A DNA stretch of 5,870 nucleotides, taken from NCBI GenBank assembly GCA_030540535.1, contig JAUNWB010000097.1, forward strand, positions 1 to 5,870. Reading direction: 5' to 3'. This stretch comes from Elusimicrobiales bacterium (GTDB lineage: Bacteria; Elusimicrobiota; Elusimicrobia; Elusimicrobiales; Elusimicrobiaceae). The notes under the pieces are model-generated. The model was not told the origin of the DNA, ran no database searches, and saw nothing but the letters and a program-made list of their open reading frames with translations. Position numbers and translations under genes: made by a program. Shown here one piece after another: positions 1-5,870 of this stretch. Numbering within the stretch: position 1 is the first letter of the stretch; every line of letters starts with the position of its first letter.

Positions 1-11
1 AACCTTAGTAG

Positions 12-36
12 AACCCCCGGCATAGCCGGGGGTTTT
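12..36 (+). terminator. Intrinsic terminator of an upstream + strand gene outside the window
   Basis: A perfect 10-bp stem pairs 12-21 with 25-34 around the 3-nt loop ATA and has a core of five C-G pairs. On the + strand it runs into TTTT followed by CGTT, a short U-tract. On the - strand the run after the stem is only TTCT, so it is mainly a + strand terminator. It probably ends a gene lying left of position 1, convergent with the dedA-family gene. Confidence 0.8.
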
Positions 37-43
37 CGTTAGA

Positions 44-76
44 CAATAAAAAACCGGGCCGTATATCAGCCCGGTT
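44..76 (-). terminator. Intrinsic terminator of the dedA-family gene
   Basis: An 8-bp stem pairs 52-59 with 69-76 around a 9-nt loop. Read on the - strand, the stem ends in a run of six T (48-53) and then ATTG, the classic intrinsic terminator form. It begins 20 bases past the stop codon of the dedA-family gene (96-98), so it ends that transcript. With the + strand hairpin at 12-34 it forms a back-to-back pair between convergent genes. Confidence 0.85.
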
Positions 77-95
77 GAAATAAAATGTACTAACC

Positions 96-743
96 TTATT
101 TTTTCTTGCGGCGCGCGGCCCAAAATTCGTACACGGCGGGCAGACAGGAAAGCACAATAATCGCCAGCACCACGTAATGGAAATGGTTTTGCACTACGGG
201 CAAATCCGCAAACAAATATCCGCCCAGCGTAAAAAGCACCGTCCACAACAAGGCGCCAATCACGTTAAAGGAAGCAAAGTGGAAATACGTCATCTTGCCA
301 ATCCCCGCCACAAACGGCGCAAATGTGCGAATCACGGGAATAAAACGCGCCAAAATGATGGTTTTCCCGCCGTATTTTTCGTAAAATGCGTGTGCTTTTT
401 CGAGATGTTTTTTATTGAGCAGCCAGCTCGTTTCGCGCGTAAACACCTTCGGCCCCAGCCATTTGCCGATTTCGTAATTGCAAAAATCGCCCAATACAGC
501 GGCGGCAAAAATCACCGGCATCAAAACAAACAGATTAATCGCGCTTCCTTCGGAAGCGGCCAGCGCGCCGCATGCAAATAAGAGAGAATCCCCCGGCAGA
601 AACGGCGTAACCACAAGCCCCGTTTCGCAAAACACCACGGCAAACACCACCACGTAAAGCCATATGCCCATCCAGGCCGCCCAGGCGTTTAAATGCACGT
701 CCAGGTGCAGCACAACGTCTATAAATTGGGATAAAAGTTCCAT
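96..743 (-). CDS. DedA-family (SNARE-associated / VTT domain) inner-membrane protein
   Basis: This 215-residue polytopic membrane protein belongs to the DedA family (Pfam SNARE_assoc). Hydrophobic segments lie at about 25-60, 70-88, 128-146, 155-180 and 188-205, followed by a basic tail (RRKKK) expected in the cytoplasm. Family signatures are clear: E40 with TPFLPGDS at 46-53, GDF-NYEIG at 85-93, and RFIPVIRT at 133-140. E40, D52, R133 and R139 line up with the essential acidic and arginine residues known in E. coli YqjA (E39, D51, R130, R136). Family members act in membrane homeostasis and proton-dependent drug or alkali tolerance, and some have been shown to translocate undecaprenyl phosphate for reuse in envelope polymer synthesis. 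The exact substrate here is inferred, and no paralogue-specific symbol is assigned. The length is normal for the family. The ATG start lacks a Shine-Dalgarno sequence. The gene is single, divergent from the barrel gene, and followed by its own terminator. Confidence 0.93.
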   Translation of the reverse strand: MELLSQFIDVVLHLDVHLNAWAAWMGIWLYVVVFAVVFCETGLVVTPFLPGDSLLFACGALAASEGSAINLFVLMPVIFAAAVLGDFCNYEIGKWLGPKVFTRETSWLLNKKHLEKAHAFYEKYGGKTIILARFIPVIRTFAPFVAGIGKMTYFHFASFNVIGALLWTVLFTLGGYLFADLPVVQNHFHYVVLAIIVLSCLPAVYEFWAARRKKK

Positions 744-775
744 ATATTAATTTTACTAATTTACAACGTTCCCAG

Positions 776-802
776 AAAACGCGTGACTTTTCACGCCGTT
801 TT
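776..802. promoter_or_regulatory. Imperfect inverted repeat over the barrel-gene promoter (possible operator)
   Basis: The left arm 776-786 (AAAACGCGTGA) pairs with the right arm 791-802 (TCACGCCGTTTT) over 11 pairs. There is one bulged base (C796) and a 4-nt spacer, CTTT. Its core is the perfect repeat GCGTGA-N4-TCACGC at 781-796. The repeat covers the proposed -35 element (783-788) and most of the spacer of the + strand promoter, where a repressor site would be expected. It could equally form a hairpin in a transcript running toward the dedA-family gene. A binding role is inference; no protein family is identified from the arms. Confidence 0.4.
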
Positions 803-812
803 ATGCTACAAT
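783..812 (+). promoter_or_regulatory. Sigma-70-type extended -10 promoter for the barrel gene
   Basis: The -10 element is TACAAT at 807-812 (5 of 6 consensus), preceded by TGC at 804-806, giving a full extended -10 (TGnTACAAT). A partial -35, GTGACT at 783-788, lies 18 bases upstream. Transcription would start near 818-820, leaving a leader of about 33 bases that contains the ribosome binding site. The inverted repeat at 776-802 overlaps the -35. Confidence 0.65.
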
Positions 813-840
813 TTACCTACCGATAAGTAAATAGTTTCTT

Positions 841-846
841 AGGAGA
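841..846 (+). promoter_or_regulatory. Ribosome binding site fixing the GTG start of the barrel gene
   Basis: AGGAGA sits six bases before GTG at 853. This is a strong Shine-Dalgarno match with good spacing. It supports the non-ATG start, which also gives a complete signal peptide. Confidence 0.85.
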
Positions 847-852
847 ACTCGC

Positions 853-1512
853 GTGACCATCAAACAAACGCTCGCACTGCTCGTCTTATGTATTCTGGCG
901 GGAACGGGAGCATACGCCCGCACTTTTGATAAGGGCGACGTTGTCATCAGCGCGGCGGGAATCATATCCCCGCTGGGCCTTAAATCGGACTGGGGAGAGT
1001 TTTATATTCAAGACCAAACCCAAAACATCCAGCACGACGCCAAACTCGGCAAACCCGGCTTCGGCGGCGAATTGCAAGCCGTATACTTTTTACATCCGCG
1101 CTTTGCGGCGGGAATCAGCGCCTCCGAACAGCACTTTGCCAAAGACAAAGCCAGCGGCTGGGAAGTAAACGTCGGCACGCACCAAAAGAATTTAATGCTG
1201 GGCGGACAATTTTTTATCAACCCGGAAAGCGAATACAAGGTTTATCTTCCGTTTTCCGCCGGATGGAACCACAGCCGCGTCAGTGTGGATTTCGGAGGGA
1301 GCCAACATTTTAAATATACGGGGTTTGCCTACCGGGCGGGTATCGGCGTGATGCACGTATACAGCCGGCACTGGGCGCTGGGGCTGGAAGCGCACTACAA
1401 CGGGAACCAGTTTCACAATTCGCACTATATCGCTTCCAACGGCAACCGCATTCACCTGCGCCATAAAATGAATTTCGTTTCGGGCGTGCTGCGCCTAAAC
1501 TATATTTTATAA
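853..1512 (+). CDS. Predicted outer-membrane beta-barrel protein (porin/OmpA-like small barrel)
   Basis: This 219-residue protein has a Sec signal peptide: a lysine near the start (K4), a hydrophobic core at 7-18, and a likely signal peptidase I site after AYA (residues 20-22). The mature part, about 197 residues, is rich in glycine, aromatic and alternating polar/apolar stretches. About eight amphipathic strands can be proposed (roughly 28-37, 70-80, 83-92, 105-121, 126-138, 153-168, 172-182 and 205-218), separated by polar loops. This suggests a small, probably 8-stranded outer-membrane barrel, but I do not recognise a specific family or ligand. The end, LRLNYIL, has the alternating pattern of a final strand but closes with leucine rather than the usual Phe or Trp of BAM-recognised barrels. 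The GTG start is supported by AGGAGA and an extended -10 promoter. The gene is monocistronic, divergent from the dedA-family gene and convergent with holA, and shares a terminator with holA. A periplasmic beta-rich protein is the alternative. Confidence 0.75.
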   Translation: MTIKQTLALLVLCILAGTGAYARTFDKGDVVISAAGIISPLGLKSDWGEFYIQDQTQNIQHDAKLGKPGFGGELQAVYFLHPRFAAGISASEQHFAKDKASGWEVNVGTHQKNLMLGGQFFINPESEYKVYLPFSAGWNHSRVSVDFGGSQHFKYTGFAYRAGIGVMHVYSRHWALGLEAHYNGNQFHNSHYIASNGNRIHLRHKMNFVSGVLRLNYIL

Positions 1513-1533
1513 CCGAGTTTTTTCGGGGGGGAT

Positions 1534-1566
1534 AAAAAAGAGCCCGGCCGACAAGGCCGGGCTTTT
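1534..1566. terminator. Bidirectional intrinsic terminator between the barrel gene and holA
   Basis: A perfect 9-bp GC-rich stem pairs 1541-1549 with 1555-1563 around GACAA. On the + strand it ends in TTTT (1563-1566). On the - strand, after a weak G-U pair (G1540-T1564), it runs into six T (1534-1539). It can therefore stop both the barrel transcript and the leuS-lptE-holA transcript. The - strand direction looks stronger. It lies 28 bases after the barrel stop and 19 after the holA stop. Confidence 0.88.
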
Positions 1567-1582
1567 CTGACAGAAAATTCGT

Positions 1583-2596
1583 TTATTTTCCCGCAAAAAG
1601 CGTCAGCAAAATGCCTTTTAGCAGAATCTTCGGGTCCGAGCCGGAAGAAGATTTAAACGACGCATCCGCGTCAATAATGCGGTTTAACGCGTTTACAAAA
1701 TTTTTCTGCGGCGGAAACGAACGCGCGGAGCTGACCAGGCGGTTTTCCCAATACATAAGTCCCGCCGCGCGTAGAATATCCGCCGGAGCCATTCCCGCAT
1801 CGGACATACGTTTAATGCGGGCCATTTTTAAAATAGGGAACGTCATCTTGCTCAGTACGCCGACGGGCTCTTCGCCGTCGTCCAGCAGTTTATCCACCAG
1901 TTTCACGGCGCGCGTTTTGGAACACGCTGTAATGGCATTGGAAAGCTCAAACGGGTTTTCCTCTTTGCTAAAACCGATACAGGCCAAAACGTCGCCTTTG
2001 GTGATGGTTTTGTCTTCCCGGTCCATTGCGTAGAGATAGAGTTTTTCCATCTCGTTTTCAAGCGCGCTGAGTTCGCCCCCCACGCTCTCGCACAACAGGT
2101 CTACCGAGTCGAAATCCGCTTTGAGCCCCTTTTCGCGCATTTTTTCGCGCACCCACATGTTCAGTTCTTCTTTTTTCAGTTCCGCAAAATCCGCCGTCAC
2201 CCCCGCCGCCGCGCACGCTTCGGCCAAGGCTTTTTCCGTCTTCATTTTTTTAGAATCGTTATGCGTTAAAACGAGCGTGGTGGACGGAAGCGGATTTTCC
2301 AAATACCGCAAAAGGGCTTCTTTGGGGTCTTTGCGGATTTTTTCAATTCCCGTCAGCACGACCATACGCGCGTTTGAAAATACGGGCGCCGTGTTGGCCA
2401 GGGCGAGCGCTTCGCCCCAGTCGGCCTTATCGGCTTCGCTGGCGTAGTAGTTAAAATCGTCCGGACCCACGATTTCGCGGATTTTCTGGATAATTAAATT
2501 TTTACGGTAAGCGTCATCCCCCGTCAGCAAATAGACGGGGACAACCGTATTTTGCGCCAAAGCAGCCTGTAATTTTTCCGCGGTGAGTTTAGGCAT
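1583..2596 (-). CDS. holA: DNA polymerase III subunit delta (clamp loader)
   Basis: HolA is the delta subunit of the clamp loader, which opens the beta sliding clamp and helps load it onto primed DNA in the cytoplasm. The 337-residue length matches the family (E. coli has 343). The N-terminal domain (about 1-140) begins with the typical VYLLTGDDAYRK (21-32) in place of a Walker A loop, as expected because delta does not bind ATP, and carries RMVVLTGIEKIRK (77-89). The middle lid domain (about 141-210) contains GGELSALENEMEKLYLYA (173-190), a hallmark of delta. The C-terminal collar domain (about 211-337) includes EEPVGVLSKM (242-251) and a final helix ending in ILLKGILLTLFAGK. The ATG lies one base after the lptE stop with no Shine-Dalgarno sequence, so translation probably depends on coupling to lptE. 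It is the last gene of its unit, followed by a bidirectional terminator. Confidence 0.95.
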   Translation of the reverse strand: MPKLTAEKLQAALAQNTVVPVYLLTGDDAYRKNLIIQKIREIVGPDDFNYYASEADKADWGEALALANTAPVFSNARMVVLTGIEKIRKDPKEALLRYLENPLPSTTLVLTHNDSKKMKTEKALAEACAAAGVTADFAELKKEELNMWVREKMREKGLKADFDSVDLLCESVGGELSALENEMEKLYLYAMDREDKTITKGDVLACIGFSKEENPFELSNAITACSKTRAVKLVDKLLDDGEEPVGVLSKMTFPILKMARIKRMSDAGMAPADILRAAGLMYWENRLVSSARSFPPQKNFVNALNRIIDADASFKSSSGSDPKILLKGILLTLFAGK

Positions 2597-2597
2597 G

Positions 2598-3179
2598 TTA
2601 CTGGGTAATGGTGGTATATTCGGGGTTGTTCATTACTTTCTTTTTGTTTTCGCTCATAACAGAGCCGAAACCGTCCACCGTACGTTTGACGATGTCTTTA
2701 GAAAGTTTTTCGAACACCACGTCGCGCGCCTGCACTTCGGTCATACCGCCGGGCAGCGTGGACGCGGCATAAATCTGCGTACCCAAAAATGCGGGTTCGC
2801 GCCATACGGGCGCATTGGTGGTTTTGTCCATCAGCACTACGTCCAGCCAAATATCCATGCGGTAAACGGTGGGAATTAACTGGCTGTCGTACTGAATCGG
2901 CACGTTTAAGTAGCGGGAAATCGTCGTCACCACCACACCTTCCGCTCCGTTGTTTTCGGACACGATTTGATACGTTCCGTTACGCAAAAATTCGTCGTAA
3001 AGTTCGTTGTAGAATTTATCCTCGAGCGCAAACACTTCGGTTTTGTTTAAAATCGGGCGCACGGCCACTTTTTTAATGTGCTGGGGCATGATTTGCGCCT
3101 GGGGCGTATAGATGGCCCCTTCGCTGGCGCAGGCGGTGAGCGCGGCGGCGGAACAAACGGCTAACAGAAATTTTTTCAT
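2598..3179 (-). CDS. lptE: LPS-assembly lipoprotein LptE-like
   Basis: LptE is an outer-membrane lipoprotein that plugs and stabilises the LptD barrel in the Lpt machine delivering lipopolysaccharide to the cell surface. The 193-residue product starts with a lipoprotein signal peptide (KK at 2-3, hydrophobic 4-14) and the lipobox LTAC, with C17 the lipidated residue. No Asp follows at +2 (A18), consistent with outer-membrane sorting in Lol-type systems. The mature protein has the LptE fold pattern: IKKVAVRPILNKTEVFALED (35-54), an amphipathic helix YNELYDEFLRNG (57-68), strand-rich segments with the tyrosine-containing ISRYLNVPIQYDSQ (87-100) and YRMDIWLDVVLMD (106-118), then a long C-terminal helix (about 148-178). 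The match to the family is moderate, but the position between leuS and holA, as in E. coli and many diderms, makes it strong. The start is supported by GGAG five bases upstream. A terminator separates it from leuS, and holA follows after one base. Confidence 0.87.
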   Translation of the reverse strand: MKKFLLAVCSAAALTACASEGAIYTPQAQIMPQHIKKVAVRPILNKTEVFALEDKFYNELYDEFLRNGTYQIVSENNGAEGVVVTTISRYLNVPIQYDSQLIPTVYRMDIWLDVVLMDKTTNAPVWREPAFLGTQIYAASTLPGGMTEVQARDVVFEKLSKDIVKRTVDGFGSVMSENKKKVMNNPEYTTITQ

Positions 3180-3184
3180 ACGTT

Positions 3185-3188
3185 CTCC
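3185..3188 (-). promoter_or_regulatory. Ribosome binding site of lptE, abutting the leuS terminator
   Basis: GGAG on the - strand lies five bases before the lptE ATG. It starts directly after the T-tract of the hairpin at 3189-3221, so terminator and ribosome binding site touch. This fixes the lptE start and means that any polymerase reading through would expose the site at once. Confidence 0.8.
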
Positions 3189-3221
3189 AAAAAACCGGGC
3201 GGCGGTTTAACGCGCCGCCCG
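3189..3221 (-). terminator. Intrinsic terminator between leuS and lptE
   Basis: On the - strand, five bases after the leuS stop codon, a perfect 9-bp GC-only stem (3213-3221 with 3196-3204, loop of 8 nt) is followed, after one G, by six T (3189-3194). This is a strong intrinsic terminator. It lies inside an otherwise conserved gene cluster, so it either ends leuS transcription or reduces the amount reaching lptE-holA. No clear promoter for lptE is visible downstream of it. The nearest candidate is AATAAT at 3226-3231, upstream of the hairpin and without a -35. Confidence 0.85.
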
Positions 3222-3226
3222 TAAGA

Positions 3227-5740
3227 TTATTTTTTCGGCGCGGCCACCACGCTGACCATGCGGCCGGGCACGACAATGATTTTTTTGATTTCGAAACCTT
3301 CCAAATTGCGCTGTACTTTTTCGCTCGCCAGCGCGATTTTTTCGATTTCTTCTTTGGACGCGCCGGACAGGACAGCCACCCGGTCGCGCACTTTGCCGTT
3401 TACCTGCACGCCGATTTCCACGCTGTCGTCCTGCATCAGGTTTTCGTCGGCTTTCGGCCAGGCGGATTTTACCAAAAACCCTTCGTTTCCGCGCAGCTGC
3501 CAAATTTCTTCGGTGAGGTGCGGGGCGAACGGATGCAACAGTTTGAGGAAAGTTTCAAACGTGTGTTTGCTTACCTGCGGCAATTTGCTGATGTCGTTAA
3601 ACAACACCATGAGCGAAGAAATCGCCGTGTTAAAGCGGAAGTTTTCGATGTCTTCGCCCACTTTAACGATGGTTTTGTTCTTCAAAATTTCGCTCTTCTT
3701 GGGGTCAGCGCCGTCGGAAAGCTGTACGTTTTCGCTCCACGCGGCCACGCGTTTTAAAAAGCGAGAAATGCCTTCAATCCCTTTCATATCCCAGGGTTTG
3801 CTGGCTTCAAACGGCCCCATGAACATTTCGTACATGCGGAACGCGTCCGCGCCGTACTGGGATAAAATATCGTCCGGGTTGATGACGTTTTTCTTGGATT
3901 TGGACATCTTTTCCACCATCGGGGAAAGTTCTTCGCCGGTGGTTTTCAAGAAGGCTTTGCCGTCTTTAAAATCAATTTCGTCATAGCCGTGGTACGCGCC
4001 CATTTTGTCGCGGTACGAGAACGCCAAAATCATGCCCTGGTGGCGGAGTTTGTGGAACGGTTCCTTATGGCTGACGACGCCCAAGTCAAACAGTACCCGG
4101 TGCCAAAAGCGCGCGTACAAGAGGTGCAGCACCGCGTGTTCCGCACCGCCGATGTAGCAATCCACGGGGCCGTAGGCTTTTTCGATTTCCGGGTCTACAA
4201 GCGCCTGAGAATTTTTCGGGTCCATATAGCGCAAATAGTACCAGCACGAACCGGCCCACTGGGGCATGGTGTTCGTTTCGCGTTTGGCGGGACCGCCGCA
4301 GTGCGGGCAGGTGGTGTTCACCCAGTCCGTTACCGTAGCGAGCGGGGATTCCCCGGTGCCCGAAGGTTCAAATTTATCCACTTCCGGCAGGCGCAGCGGG
4401 AGCTGGTCTTCCGGCAGGGGCACCACGCCGCATTTTTCACAATGCACGACGGGAATCGGTTCCCCCCAATAGCGTTGGCGGGCGAACACCCAGTCGCGCA
4501 GCTTATAGGTGGTTTTGGCATTTCCGCAGCCGTGTTCTTCGAGCCACTTAATCATGGCGGCTTTGGATTCTTTTACGCGAAGCCCGTTTAAAAAGCCGGA
4601 GTTGACGAGTTCGCCGTCGCCGGTAAAGGCTTCTTTTTCCACGCCCTGTTCGCTCTTGATGACTTCGATGATTTCGAGGCCGAATTTTTTGGCAAAGGCG
4701 TAGTCGCGCTCGTCGTGCGCGGGAACGGCCATAATCGCGCCCGTACCGTAACCCATTAAAACGTAGTCGGACGTCCACACCGGGATTTTTTTGCCGTTAA
4801 GCGGGTTAACCGCATACGCGCCGGTAAATACGCCGGTTTTATCTTTATTAAGATCGCCGCGTTCGAGATCGCTCTTTTTGGAGGCTTCGGCCTGGTAGGC
4901 TTTGACGGCTTCTTTCTGTTCGGGCGTAACGATTTTTTCCAAAATCGGATGCTCCGGCGATACAACCATATACGTCGCACCGAAGAGCGTATCGGGGCGG
5001 GTGGTAAAAACGGTGACGGTTTCGTCATGGCCGTCCAGTTTGAACGTTACGTTCGCACCGTTGGACTTGCCGATCCAGTTTTTCTGCATGGTTAAGGTGC
5101 TTTCCGGCCAGTCGAGTTCGTCGAGCCCCTCGAGTAATTTTTCCGCGTAATCGGTGATTTTTAAAATCCACTGCCTAAGCGCTTTGCGCTCGATTTGGTG
5201 GCCGCAGCGTTCGCACTTGCCGTTGAACACTTCTTCGTTGGCAAGGCCCGTTTTGCAGGACGGACACCAGTTTATCGGCACGGTGGATTCATAGGCCAAG
5301 CCTTTTTTGAAAAGCTGCAGGAAAATCCACTGCGTCCATTTATAATATTCGGGGTCGGTAGTGTCTACTTCGCGCGACCAGTCGTACGCCAGGCCGATGG
5401 ATTTAATTTGGCGTTTAAAATTTTCGATATTTTTCTGCGTGGTGATGCGAGGGTGAATGCCCGTCGCGATAGCGTAGTTTTCCGCAGGCAGGCCGAAAGC
5501 GTCCCAGCCCATGGGGTGAAGGACGTCGTAACCGTTCATTAGTTTATAGCGCACCAAGATGTCCGAAGCCGTGTATCCTTCCGGGTGCCCCACGTGAAGG
5601 CCCGCGCCGGAGGGGTAAGGGAACATGTCCAGGCAGTAGAATTTTTTGCCTTTGGGCATTTTCGGGCTGGCGAAGAGGTTGGCACTCTCCCAGCGGTCTT
5701 GTTGCTTTTTGTCAATTTGCGGAAAATTATCAATACTCAT
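3227..5740 (-). CDS. leuS: Leucyl-tRNA synthetase (class I)
   Basis: LeuS charges tRNA-Leu with leucine in the cytoplasm using ATP. The 837-residue length lies between B. subtilis (about 805) and E. coli (860), so the gene is complete. The Rossmann catalytic core has the HIGH motif as HVGH (49-52) within [12 protein letters not shown] (41-52), and the KMSKS loop at 611-615. The CP1 editing domain (about 225-415), which hydrolyses mischarged tRNA, has TTRPDT (246-251) and [15 protein letters not shown] (332-346) with D343 and D346 conserved. Two cysteine clusters look metal-binding: C159/C162/C176/C179 and C434/C437/C478/C481. A leucine-specific insertion lies at about 574-608. The anticodon-binding helical domain covers about 655-770, and the C-terminal domain (about 772-837) contains VNGKVRDR (780-787) and IKKIIVVPG (818-826). 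The ATG start fits the family N-terminus. No Shine-Dalgarno sequence precedes it. It is the first gene of the leuS-lptE-holA cluster but is followed by its own terminator. Confidence 0.98.
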   Translation of the reverse strand: MSIDNFPQIDKKQQDRWESANLFASPKMPKGKKFYCLDMFPYPSGAGLHVGHPEGYTASDILVRYKLMNGYDVLHPMGWDAFGLPAENYAIATGIHPRITTQKNIENFKRQIKSIGLAYDWSREVDTTDPEYYKWTQWIFLQLFKKGLAYESTVPINWCPSCKTGLANEEVFNGKCERCGHQIERKALRQWILKITDYAEKLLEGLDELDWPESTLTMQKNWIGKSNGANVTFKLDGHDETVTVFTTRPDTLFGATYMVVSPEHPILEKIVTPEQKEAVKAYQAEASKKSDLERGDLNKDKTGVFTGAYAVNPLNGKKIPVWTSDYVLMGYGTGAIMAVPAHDERDYAFAKKFGLEIIEVIKSEQGVEKEAFTGDGELVNSGFLNGLRVKESKAAMIKWLEEHGCGNAKTTYKLRDWVFARQRYWGEPIPVVHCEKCGVVPLPEDQLPLRLPEVDKFEPSGTGESPLATVTDWVNTTCPHCGGPAKRETNTMPQWAGSCWYYLRYMDPKNSQALVDPEIEKAYGPVDCYIGGAEHAVLHLLYARFWHRVLFDLGVVSHKEPFHKLRHQGMILAFSYRDKMGAYHGYDEIDFKDGKAFLKTTGEELSPMVEKMSKSKKNVINPDDILSQYGADAFRMYEMFMGPFEASKPWDMKGIEGISRFLKRVAAWSENVQLSDGADPKKSEILKNKTIVKVGEDIENFRFNTAISSLMVLFNDISKLPQVSKHTFETFLKLLHPFAPHLTEEIWQLRGNEGFLVKSAWPKADENLMQDDSVEIGVQVNGKVRDRVAVLSGASKEEIEKIALASEKVQRNLEGFEIKKIIVVPGRMVSVVAAPKK

Positions 5741-5749
5741 ATACTTTTT

Positions 5750-5758
5750 ATTTTAACA
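5750..5758 (-). promoter_or_regulatory. Candidate extended -10 promoter of leuS
   Basis: On the - strand TGTTAAAAT (5758 down to 5750) matches the extended -10 form TGnTAAAAT, with 5 of 6 bases of the hexamer. No good -35 is seen 16-18 bases upstream. Only nine bases separate it from the leuS ATG, so transcription would start 2-4 bases before the start codon and the mRNA would be almost leaderless. A second candidate, TATGAT at 5833-5838 with a poor -35, would give a pyrimidine-rich leader of about 85 bases. I cannot choose firmly between them. Confidence 0.4.
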
Positions 5759-5870
5759 CTTTTTAGGCGCAAAAATCCCCTTTTTCCATGGGAGAGAGAA
5801 AAGAAAAACAAAGAAAGATTTGAGAAGGCTTTATCATATACAGAACGTGATAGATAGAGAAAATTATTTG

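Noticed and set aside
177..581. + strand open frame inside the dedA-family gene
   Set aside because: It is a reverse-frame shadow of a gene with all family motifs, with no ribosome binding site or domain.
3258..4591. Two long + strand open frames antisense to leuS (3258-3986 and 3989-4591)
   Set aside because: They lie wholly opposite a certain leuS gene, have low-complexity composition typical of reverse frames, and lack a ribosome binding site or recognisable domains.
5763..5789. An eight-codon reading frame upstream of leuS on the - strand (MEKGDFCA) as a leader peptide
   Set aside because: It has no leucine codons, no Shine-Dalgarno, and no terminator/antiterminator pair after it, so there is no support for leucine attenuation.
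5832..5852. TATCA-N11-TGATA inverted repeat upstream of leuS
   Set aside because: Five-base AT-rich arms with a wide spacer are expected by chance, and one arm overlaps a possible -10 (TATGAT).
5585..5857. + strand open frame crossing the leuS start and its upstream region
   Set aside because: More than half is antisense to leuS, and the rest is a purine-rich tract giving a low-complexity Lys/Glu/Arg peptide.
5741..5870. T-box riboswitch before leuS
   Set aside because: No T-box core sequence, specifier stem or terminator hairpin is visible in the 130 bases available; the region is mainly a pyrimidine/purine-biased tract.

Overview
This is a compact stretch of core chromosome from a diderm (Gram-negative type) bacterium. 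It holds a signal-peptide-bearing predicted outer-membrane barrel, an LptE-like lipoprotein with a lipobox, and the conserved gene order leuS-lptE-holA. Coding density is high, base composition is roughly balanced, and most transcription units end in a clear GC-rich hairpin terminator. The LeuRS and LptE sequences do not look enterobacterial. An Elusimicrobiota-like (animal-gut) origin is my best guess, but it rests on general resemblance and is low confidence; a Bacteroidota or PVC relative cannot be excluded.

Layout, left to right. Positions 1-95 hold two hairpins: a terminator for a + strand gene lying outside the window, and a terminator for the dedA-family gene. Positions 96-743 (-) encode a DedA-family membrane protein, a family linked to recycling of undecaprenyl phosphate. 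Positions 744-852 are a divergent intergenic region with a good extended -10 promoter for the + strand gene and an imperfect inverted repeat over its -35 region. Positions 853-1512 (+) encode a secreted, beta-rich predicted outer-membrane barrel with a GTG start. A bidirectional terminator (about 1534-1566) separates it from the convergent leuS-lptE-holA cluster on the - strand: leuS 5740-3227, lptE 3179-2598, holA 2596-1583. Positions 5741-5870 are the leuS upstream region; no gene is seen there.

Functionally, leuS (leucyl-tRNA synthetase), lptE (partner of the LPS translocon LptD) and holA (clamp-loader delta subunit) are housekeeping genes from three different processes, grouped in an order shared with many Gram-negatives. 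lptE and holA are separated by one base and are surely co-transcribed. A strong intrinsic terminator lies between leuS and lptE, so leuS may be largely uncoupled from the other two. DedA, LptE and the barrel protein all concern the envelope.

I see no mobile element, CRISPR array, tRNA, rRNA or defence cassette, and no convincing new multi-gene system. The points worth a second look are regulatory: the intra-operon terminator, the inverted repeat on the barrel promoter, and the lack of Shine-Dalgarno sequences at three of five genes.
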